This document shows, one piece after another, positions 56,605 through 64,000 of a DNA stretch of 64,000 bases; the first letter of the stretch is position 1, and each line of letters begins with the position of its first letter. Position numbers and translations under genes: made by a program. The stretch is from Pseudonocardia sp. CNS-139 (GTDB lineage: Bacteria; Actinomycetota; Actinomycetes; Mycobacteriales; Pseudonocardiaceae), in NCBI GenBank assembly GCA_001942415.1, contig MKJX01000122.1:1-64000 (forward strand), given 5' to 3'. The notes under the pieces were generated by a model. That model saw only the letters and a program-made list of their open reading frames with translations. It was not told the DNA's origin and did no database searches.

Positions 56605-56799
56605 ATGTCACTGACCCAGGCCCAGATCAGACGTATCGAGTACCTCCTCGGCCAGGAGAGCCAGAAGAAGGCCAACCGCATCCTCAGCACCGTCGAGTCC
56701 TTCGTCTCGTGGCTGCGCGACGCCGCGTCGGACCTGTGGTGGAGCATCAAGGACGTCGTCCGCCGGGTGTGGGACGAGATCGTCGACTTCTTCTCCTGA
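56605..56799 (+). CDS. Trp-rich amphipathic mini-protein 2
   Basis: 64 residues from ATG 56605. Same plan as the previous protein: QIRRIEYLLGQESQKKANRIL, then an amphipathic half SFVSWLRDAASDLWWSIKDV and a Trp/Phe end RVWDEIVDFFS. Its four Trp lie on one helical face. Ends 16 nt from the convergent pqqE stop. The duplication suggests both are functional and possibly form a hetero-oligomer. Confidence 0.72.
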   Translation: MSLTQAQIRRIEYLLGQESQKKANRILSTVESFVSWLRDAASDLWWSIKDVVRRVWDEIVDFFS

Positions 56800-56814
56800 T
56801 CGGCGACACCCTGG

Positions 56815-57897
56815 TCATCGCGCCAGGTGCGGGCGGGCGACCGGCGGACGGTCGCCCGCCCGTTCCCCGTTGGCGGCCTCGACCGCCCGGGCGACCATGT
56901 CGTGGTCGGGCGAGAGGTGGCAGACCGGGTCGGTGCGGGCCGCGTCGCCGGTGAGCTGGAACGCCTGGCAGCGGCACCCGCCGAAGTCCACCTCCCGCCG
57001 CTCGCAGCCGCGGCACGGCTGCGGCATCCAGTCCGTCCCGCGGAACGCGGTCATCACCGGGGCGTCCGTCCAGATCCACGCCAGCGGGTGTTCGCGCACG
57101 CTCGCCCGCGGCAGCGGCAGGGACTGGGCGGCCGGGCAGGGCAGGACGTCGCCGTTCGGCGTCACGGTCAGCTGGCGCGAGGCCCAGCCGCCCATGCACG
57201 GCTTCGGGTACCGGCTGTAGTAGTCGGGGATCACGTAGAGCACGTCCATGCGGTCCCGCAGCCGCTCGCGGGCCGCGCGCACCACGCGCTCGGCCGCGTC
57301 GAGCTGGGCCCGGCTGGGCAGCAGCGCGGCCCGGTTGTGCCAGGCCCAGCCGTAGTACTGGGTGTTGGCCAGCTCCAGACGGTCGGCGCCGACGTCCTCG
57401 GCCAGCGCGAGCACGTCGGCCACGCGGTCGATGTTGAGCCGGTGCAGCACCACGTTGACCGTCAGCGGCCAGCCCAGCTCCTTGACCCGGCCCATCGCCT
57501 CGATCTTGCGCCGGAACGACGGGGTCCCGGCGATCCGGTCGGACGCGGCCGGCTCGGCGGCCTGGATGCTGACCTGCACGTGGTCGAGGCCGGCGGCGCG
57601 CAGCCGCTCGGCCTTCGCCCGGGAGAACCCGACGGCGCTGGTGACGAGGTTGGTGTAGAGGCCCAGGTCGTGCGCGGCCGCCACGATCTCCACGAGGTCG
57701 CGGCGCAGCAGCGGCTCCCCGCCGGACAGGTGGCACTGCAGTACGCCCAGGTCGCGGGCCTCGGCCAGCACCCGCCGCCACTCGTCCGTGGCCAGCTCGT
57801 CGGAGTAGTCGGCCATGTTCAGCGGGTTCGAGCAGTACGCGCAGCCCAGCGGGCAGCGGTAGGTCAGCTCGGCCAGCAGACCGAAGGGGCTATCCAT
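56815..57897 (-). CDS. pqqE: PqqE, radical SAM PQQ peptide cyclase
   Basis: 360 residues. Radical SAM site CPLGCAYC near the N-terminus, GGEPLLRRDL, and a SPASM-type C-terminus with CMGGW, CPAA, CRGCE and GGCRCQAF clusters. Forms the Glu-Tyr C-C bond of PqqA with the help of PqqD. ATG 57897 overlaps the pqqD stop; a frame break is not needed. Last gene of the PQQ operon. Confidence 0.96.
   Translation of the reverse strand: MDSPFGLLAELTYRCPLGCAYCSNPLNMADYSDELATDEWRRVLAEARDLGVLQCHLSGGEPLLRRDLVEIVAAAHDLGLYTNLVTSAVGFSRAKAERLRAAGLDHVQVSIQAAEPAASDRIAGTPSFRRKIEAMGRVKELGWPLTVNVVLHRLNIDRVADVLALAEDVGADRLELANTQYYGWAWHNRAALLPSRAQLDAAERVVRAARERLRDRMDVLYVIPDYYSRYPKPCMGGWASRQLTVTPNGDVLPCPAAQSLPLPRASVREHPLAWIWTDAPVMTAFRGTDWMPQPCRGCERREVDFGGCRCQAFQLTGDAARTDPVCHLSPDHDMVARAVEAANGERAGDRPPVARPHLAR
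56830..56862. terminator. Hairpin at the end of pqqE, convergent genes
   Basis: Perfect 13-bp stem CGGGCGGGCGACC/GGTCGCCCGCCCG with a 7-nt loop inside the last codons of pqqE, 31 bp after the mini-protein stop; suited to end both convergent transcripts. Confidence 0.65.
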
Positions 57898-58228
57898 CGG
57901 TGAGCTCCGGCCCATCGGCCAGCTCCACCCACCGCCGGGCGAGCAGCCGGTCCAGGAACCGCCGCACCTCGTCGTCGGGCACGCTCCGGTACCGCCCGGC
58001 CAGCGCGGCCACGATCTCGGCGACGGTGCGCCGGCCGTCGCACAGCTGCAGGATCTCCGCCCCGGTGCCGTGCAGCACCACCACCGTCTCCGGGTGCAGG
58101 AGGACGTGCCGCTGCCGGGTCCGGTCGAACGTCAACCGGACGTGGCGCGCGAGGCGGGGCCGGTCCGCGCCGCCCACCACCCGGCCGCGCTGCCGGGTCG
58201 CTGCGGGGCTCGGGTCCACGGCGCTCAC
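57890..58228 (-). CDS. pqqD: PqqD, PqqA-binding chaperone
   Basis: 112 residues. Winged-helix peptide-binding fold: [32 protein letters not shown], then [15 protein letters not shown] and [13 protein letters not shown], the canonical PqqD pattern (RRE domain). GTG 58228 overlaps pqqC; stop overlaps pqqE. The first 30 residues are a non-conserved extension. Confidence 0.95.
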   Translation of the reverse strand: MSAVDPSPAATRQRGRVVGGADRPRLARHVRLTFDRTRQRHVLLHPETVVVLHGTGAEILQLCDGRRTVAEIVAALAGRYRSVPDDEVRRFLDRLLARRWVELADGPELTDG

Positions 58229-58932
58229 TCCGGATACGCCTGGTCGACGGCGTCCATCAGGCTCCACAGCACGTCGCACTTGAACGACAGCGCGTCCACG
58301 GCCCGGGCCTGCGACTCCGCGGACCGGCAGTGCGCGGTGACCACCTCCAGAGCGTGCTCGCAGTCGCGGGGGGCCTGGTCGAGGCGGGCGCGGAAGTACG
58401 CGAGGCCGGCGGGGTCGATCCACGGGTACCACCGCTCGAACGCGGCGAGCCGCGCCGCCATCAGGTCCGGGGCGAACAGCTCGGTGAGCGAGGACGCCAC
58501 CGCCTCCACCCACGGGCGGGTCCGCGCGAAGGTCACGTAGGCGTCGACCGCGAACCGCACGCCGGGCACCAGGTGCCGGTGGTCCAGGATCTCCGCGCGG
58601 GTCAGCCCGGCGGCCTCGCCGAGGCGCAGCCACGCGTCGATGCCGCCCTCCCCGGCCCGCCGGCCGTCGTGGTCGACGATCCGGCGGATCCAGCGGCGGC
58701 GGACCTCCACGTCGGGGCAGTTGGCGAGGATCGCGGCGTCCTTGCGGGGGATGTTCTCCTGGTAGTAGAAGCGGTTGGCCACCCAGCCCCGGATCTGCCG
58801 GCGGCTCAGCCGGCCGGCGTTCATCCGCACGTGGAACGGGTGCTGGTCGTGGTAGCGCCGCGCGTGCGCGCGCAGCGTCCCGACGAAGTCGGCTGCGCCG
58901 GTCGCCGCTGTTGTCGCCGTTCCCGTGGTCAC
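58225..58932 (-). CDS. pqqC: PqqC, pyrroloquinoline-quinone synthase
   Basis: 235 residues. Family motifs [39 protein letters not shown] with [14 protein letters not shown] and [15 protein letters not shown]. Performs the final eight-electron oxidation of PQQ. Intact frame; start at 58932 lies 3 nt after pqqB. Confidence 0.97.
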   Translation of the reverse strand: MTTGTATTAATGAADFVGTLRAHARRYHDQHPFHVRMNAGRLSRRQIRGWVANRFYYQENIPRKDAAILANCPDVEVRRRWIRRIVDHDGRRAGEGGIDAWLRLGEAAGLTRAEILDHRHLVPGVRFAVDAYVTFARTRPWVEAVASSLTELFAPDLMAARLAAFERWYPWIDPAGLAYFRARLDQAPRDCEHALEVVTAHCRSAESQARAVDALSFKCDVLWSLMDAVDQAYPE

Positions 58933-58935
58933 GGC

Positions 58936-59844
58936 CTACACCTCGACCTCGAGGCCGTCCATCGCCACCTCCATGCCGTGGTCCTCCACCAGCCGCCGCT
59001 CCGGCGTGTCCGGCAGGAGGATCGGGTTGGTGTTGTTCATGTGGACGAAGACCGTCCGCCGGACGCCGAGCGACGGGAGCTGCGCCAGGCTGCCGTCCGG
59101 CCCGCCGACGGGCAGGTGGCCCATCGCGCGGGACGTCCGGGCGCCCAGTCCGAGCCGCCCGAGCTCGTCGTCGTGCCAGCACGTCCCGTCGACGAGCAGG
59201 CACGCGCTGCCCGCGATCTCGGCGCGCAGCGCCGTCGTCAGCGCCTGCACCCCCGGCAGGTACACGAGCGTCCCGCCGCTGCGTGCGTCGGTCAGCCGGT
59301 AGCCCACGACGCGGCCCTCGGCCACCGAGGTCCCGAACCGGTCGCGCTTGGTGGTGGGCACGTCGAACGCCCGGCACGACAGCCCGTCCACCAGCGGGAA
59401 CTCCGCGCCGGGCACCACCGCCCGCCACTCGACCGGGCAGTAGCGCTCCAGCGTGCGCAGGATCCCCGAGCCCTCGCACAGGGTCTCGTGCACCGCCGGC
59501 GTGGCGTGCACCCGCACCCCGCGGGCCTCGCGCAACAGCAGCAGCCCGAGCGTGTGGTCGAGCTCCGCGTCGGTGAGCAGCACCGCCTCCAGCGGCGTGG
59601 CCCGGTCGCCCCGCGGGCGCAGGGCGGGGGACGCTTCGATCTGCGCGCGGACGTCCGGCGAGGCGTTCACCAGGAACCACCGGCGGCCGTCGGCGCTGAC
59701 CGCCACCGACGACTGCGTGCGCGCGGGCGCGGCCCCGGAGCGGACCGCGGCGCACACCGGGCAGCCGCAGTTCCACTGCGGGGATCCGCCCCCCGCCGCC
59801 GAGCCCAGCACCCGCAGCAACACCCCGGCGCTCCGTCCTCCCAC
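58936..59844 (-). CDS. pqqB: PqqB, metallo-beta-lactamase-fold PQQ biosynthesis protein
   Basis: 302 residues. PqqB pattern LLRVLGSAAGGGSPQWNCGCPVC, the metal-site variant TDAELDHTLGLLLLRE, GTCWHDDEL and the end FVHMNNTNPILLPDTPER. Acts after cyclisation, as hydroxylase of the Tyr. Intact frame. Follows pqqA after 43 nt. Confidence 0.96.
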   Translation of the reverse strand: MGGRSAGVLLRVLGSAAGGGSPQWNCGCPVCAAVRSGAAPARTQSSVAVSADGRRWFLVNASPDVRAQIEASPALRPRGDRATPLEAVLLTDAELDHTLGLLLLREARGVRVHATPAVHETLCEGSGILRTLERYCPVEWRAVVPGAEFPLVDGLSCRAFDVPTTKRDRFGTSVAEGRVVGYRLTDARSGGTLVYLPGVQALTTALRAEIAGSACLLVDGTCWHDDELGRLGLGARTSRAMGHLPVGGPDGSLAQLPSLGVRRTVFVHMNNTNPILLPDTPERRLVEDHGMEVAMDGLEVEV

Positions 59845-59887
59845 GCCGTGGGGGCGCCGGACACCCGGTCCGCGCCCCGCACGTGCG

Positions 59888-59983
59888 CTAGTCGTCCATC
59901 TGTGCGATGTACATGGTCACCTCGGGTGCGACCGCGATCTCGTCGAACTCGGGCGTCTCCCACGCGGCGAGCTGTGCCTCCAT
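59888..59983 (-). CDS. pqqA: PqqA, PQQ precursor peptide
   Basis: 31 residues with the substrate Glu and Tyr in PEVTMYIAQMDD (E-x3-Y) and an acidic leader WETPEFDEIAV. ATG 59983 has a strong GAGGAGGTG ribosome site. The Glu and Tyr become the PQQ skeleton. Confidence 0.95.
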   Translation of the reverse strand: MEAQLAAWETPEFDEIAVAPEVTMYIAQMDD

Positions 59984-60035
59984 GAGCCACCTCCTCTCTG
60001 CCCCGTTCGTCCGGCGGGCTCCCTCGACGGACGCA

Positions 60036-61721
60036 CTACTCCGGGAGGGCGAAGACGATCAGCGCGCTGCCGTGGCCGGCGCCGAGCATCCCGGGGAGGA
60101 ACCCCTCGGTCCAGCCGCCCCAGCCGACCGGGACGGCGATGTACTGCCGGCCCTCGACCATGTAGGTGGTCGGGTTGCTGTGGTGGCCGCTGCCGCACTG
60201 GAACTGCCACAGCAGCTCCCCGGTGCGGGCATCGAGCGCGTTGAACTCCCCGGTGGGCTCCCCGGCGAACACCAGGTCACCGCCCGTGGCCAGCACCGAT
60301 GCGCACATCGGGACCTCGTTGCGCCAGCGCCACCGCTCCTCGCCCGAGGCGTCGAACGCGCTGATCGACCCCGTCATGTCCTCGGCGTCGACCTGAACAC
60401 CGGCGCCCCAGTAGGGGATGCTCTCCTTGAACTCGCGGCGCCGCCGGGTCGCGGTCGCCCCGACGTCCTGCACCGGCACGTAGAACAGCTCGGTCTTCGG
60501 GCTGTAGGCCGCGTGCGTCCACTCCTTGGCGCCGGCCGGTCCCGGCCAGAAGTGGACGGGGTCGCCTTCCTTGTCCGGGTACCGCCTGGGCGTCACCTGG
60601 CCGTCCCGCGTGATCGCGCCCCAGTCGATCCGGTCGACGAACGGCGTGATCTGCACCAGCTGGCCGTTCGTGCGGTCGACGACGAAGAAGTAGCCGTTCT
60701 TGTCGAAGTGCCCGAGCAGCTTGCGGCCAGCCGACTCGAACAGGATGCACTCGCCGATGCTGTCGTAGTCCCACACGTCGTGCGGGGTGCACTGGTAGTG
60801 CCAGCGGATCTGGCCGGCGTCCACGTCGACGGCGATGATGCTGTCGGTGAAGAGGTTGTCGCCCTCGCGCACCGCGCCGTCGAAGTCGGGTGCCGGGTTG
60901 CCGGTGCCGACGTAGAGCAGGTTCGTGTCCGGGTCGAACGTGCCGGTCACCCAGCAGTTCGCGCCCCCGCGCGCCCACGCCTCGCCGTCGGACGGCCAGG
61001 TCTCCGAGCCCGGCTCCCCGGGCTTGGGCACCGTGTAGCAGCGCCACACGTGCTCGCCGGAGTCGACGTCGAAGGCGTCGAGGTGGCCGCGCACCCCGAA
61101 CTCGCCGCCGGAGCTGCCGACGATGACCATGTTCTTCACGACCAGCGGGGCGACCGTGGCGCTCTCGCCGGCCCGCACGTCGCCGTAGGTCCGGTCCCAG
61201 ACCTTCTTGCCGTTGGTGGCGTCGAGCGCCAGCAGGTGGGCGTTGCCGGTGACCATGAAGACCTTGCCCTTGGCCACCGCCACGCCGCGGTTCACGTTCC
61301 CGCAGCACAGCGACACGTCGTAGGGCACGGCGTGCTTGTAGCGCCAGAACTCCTGGCCGGTCCGGGCGTCGAGGGCCCAGAGCCACCCGTCCCAGCCCGA
61401 GAGGTACATGACCCCGTCCACGACGATCGGGGCGGCCTCGAACGCGTACGTCGACGCGCCCGCGATCATCCCGCTGGTGCCGGCCTGGAACATCCAGGCG
61501 GGCCCGATGCGCTTGACGTTCTCGGTGTTGATCTGGTCGAGCGGGCTGTAGCGCTGCCCGTTGTAGGCGCCGTAGTAGGTGATCCAGTTCTCCGGCCGCG
61601 CCGAGGCCTCGAGGATGCGCTCGTAGGTCACGCCGGAGACCACCGCCGGGGCGGTCCCGGTCTTGCCGCTCAGCATGCCCTGGTCGATGGCCTCGCCCGC
61701 GTCGACGTACTCGACGGTCAT
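60036..61721 (-). CDS. PQQ-dependent alcohol dehydrogenase with lanthanide-type motif
   Basis: 561 residues, intact. PQQ-binding adjacent disulfide C139-C140 (VSLCCGN), ligands E207 (GGEFGVRG), N275 (GTGNPAP) and D318 in WDYD, with an additional D320 two residues on, as in XoxF/ExaF-type lanthanide enzymes; MxaF has Ala there. Several PQQ propeller blades with the TGQEFW/TGELLW motif. No signal peptide in the first 40 residues, odd for a family that acts outside the membrane. ATG 61721 with GAGAGGAGC. Encoded upstream of pqqA in the same operon. Confidence 0.93.
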   Translation of the reverse strand: MTVEYVDAGEAIDQGMLSGKTGTAPAVVSGVTYERILEASARPENWITYYGAYNGQRYSPLDQINTENVKRIGPAWMFQAGTSGMIAGASTYAFEAAPIVVDGVMYLSGWDGWLWALDARTGQEFWRYKHAVPYDVSLCCGNVNRGVAVAKGKVFMVTGNAHLLALDATNGKKVWDRTYGDVRAGESATVAPLVVKNMVIVGSSGGEFGVRGHLDAFDVDSGEHVWRCYTVPKPGEPGSETWPSDGEAWARGGANCWVTGTFDPDTNLLYVGTGNPAPDFDGAVREGDNLFTDSIIAVDVDAGQIRWHYQCTPHDVWDYDSIGECILFESAGRKLLGHFDKNGYFFVVDRTNGQLVQITPFVDRIDWGAITRDGQVTPRRYPDKEGDPVHFWPGPAGAKEWTHAAYSPKTELFYVPVQDVGATATRRRREFKESIPYWGAGVQVDAEDMTGSISAFDASGEERWRWRNEVPMCASVLATGGDLVFAGEPTGEFNALDARTGELLWQFQCGSGHHSNPTTYMVEGRQYIAVPVGWGGWTEGFLPGMLGAGHGSALIVFALPE

Positions 61722-61734
61722 GATCTGCTCCTCT

Positions 61735-62196
61735 CTACGGCCGTGGCTGGTCGGGGCGGTCGAGACGGGCCTCCGGCGGGACGTCGCCCAGCACCACGAT
61801 GGCGCCGGTGAGCCCGCGGCCCTCGTCGTTGCCGGTGGGCGAGCTGAACCAGTAGTAGCCCGGGCCGTCGAGGTTGAGGGTCGCCCGTCCGCGCGAGTGG
61901 TTGACCAGCCAGATGAACTTCCGGTCGCCGTTGCTCGGCAGGAGCGCGCAGTGCGTGTTCAGGTCGTCGTTGAGAAGCTCCAGTTCGAGGTCGCCGCCGT
62001 GCGGCATCACCAGGATCGAGGGATCCCAGGCGATCTCGTCGGGCTGGATCCGGATCGTCGCCGTCATCCGGCCATCGGCTCTCTCGGTGGCCTGCCCGAT
62101 GCGTCCGGTGCCGAGCACGGCACCCAGCGCTGCCTTGTTCTGCGCGTCCAACCCGATCTTGTTCAGCAGGTCGGACCGCTCCTGCGCGGTCGTCAT
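61735..62196 (-). CDS. MSMEG_3727-type PQQ-associated cupredoxin-like protein
   Basis: 153 residues. Beta-rich, SSPTGNDEGRGLTGAIVVLG and LELLNDDLNTHCALLPSN fit the PQQ-associated protein of actinobacteria named after MSMEG_3727. There is a Cys (THCALL) and several His that could hold a metal. ATG 62196 with AGGAGGG; no signal peptide, like the dehydrogenase it precedes by 13 nt. Likely electron acceptor or partner of the dehydrogenase. Confidence 0.75.
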   Translation of the reverse strand: MTTAQERSDLLNKIGLDAQNKAALGAVLGTGRIGQATERADGRMTATIRIQPDEIAWDPSILVMPHGGDLELELLNDDLNTHCALLPSNGDRKFIWLVNHSRGRATLNLDGPGYYWFSSPTGNDEGRGLTGAIVVLGDVPPEARLDRPDQPRP

Positions 62197-62336
62197 CGGG
62201 CTTCCACCCTCCTCGTCCCGGCTCCCCTTCCGGGAGTTCGTACGCCGGGCGAACCACCCCGACAAGGCGCCCACCGTTCGTCCACCATCGGCTACCGCTC
62301 GGGCCCGATCCGCGCCCGCGCGGCGGCCGGTCGAGA

Positions 62337-64000
<1,664 letters not shown>

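Noticed and set aside
50706..57897. FxSxx-COOH type radical-SAM peptide system, because TIR, repeat protein, small peptides and a radical SAM gene are neighbours
   Set aside because: The radical SAM gene is clearly pqqE on the other strand within a PQQ operon, and the mini-proteins lack the FxSxx C-terminus.

Overview
The window is very GC-rich, densely packed DNA with many 4-nt GTGA/ATGA gene overlaps. It carries actinobacterial hallmarks: a WhiB-family protein, a LexA, PknB-type kinases, a DUF397-like/DUF6879/DUF5753 trio, a 'LTRR..VDL' cysteine leader peptide and a PQQ cluster with the MSMEG_3727-type partner. I infer an actinomycete, plausibly Pseudonocardiaceae. There is no tRNA, rRNA, CRISPR array or insertion sequence that I can recognise.

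A property of this sequence affects every reading. More than 40 otherwise well-conserved genes are interrupted by single-base frame breaks, and the downstream part continues in another frame within a few codons. This is spread evenly over unrelated genes and looks like uncorrected sequencing or assembly indels rather than biology. I give each gene as one feature across its breaks and state where the break lies.

Layout. (1) 1-5375, minus: a TerY-P-like phosphorylation locus with a PknB-type kinase (cut by the window edge), a second kinase with two C-terminal membrane helices, a PP2C phosphatase, a vWA protein, a separate membrane Zn-ribbon protein and two membrane-anchored extracytoplasmic proteins. 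(2) 5491-10152: a single-domain receiver, a NarL/DesK-type two-component pair, an IclR regulator, a WhiB and small ORFs. (3) 10228-12191: a MetE-like zinc methyltransferase convergent with a TetR; near-identical palindromes lie upstream of both. (4) 12180-15775: VKOR plus DsbA-like thiol oxidation pair, a small membrane protein, a metal-type MerR divergent from a methyltransferase over a perfect dyad, and a LexA. (5) 15935-26806: scattered redox and regulatory genes (NAD(P)-binding proteins, truncated ECF sigma factor, isochorismatase-fold protein, VOC proteins, flavoprotein disulfide reductase, SDR, DUF397-like/DUF6879/XRE trio, TetR with operators). (6) 26860-35818: a sulfur-scavenging type operon (leader peptide, flavin monooxygenase, dipeptide-type ABC transporter, hydrolase, cupin) with a divergent LysR. 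(7) 35981-46109, plus: a catabolic operon combining a ribose-type ABC importer with a complete Rieske dioxygenase, two alpha/beta hydrolases and a LuxR regulator. (8) 46191-50500: a ferric-reductase-like flavocytochrome between small exported proteins, with a convergent two-component system. (9) 50706-56799, plus: a TIR-NTPase-repeat protein, an HTH-repeat regulator, two small GTPases and two paralogous Trp-rich amphipathic mini-proteins. I recognise this as no named system; it is the best candidate here for an undescribed one. (10) 56815-62196, minus: an operon running from the PQQ-associated protein through a PQQ alcohol dehydrogenase with a lanthanide-type Asp-Tyr-Asp motif to pqqA-B-C-D-E. 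(11) 62337-64000, minus: katG, cut by the window end.
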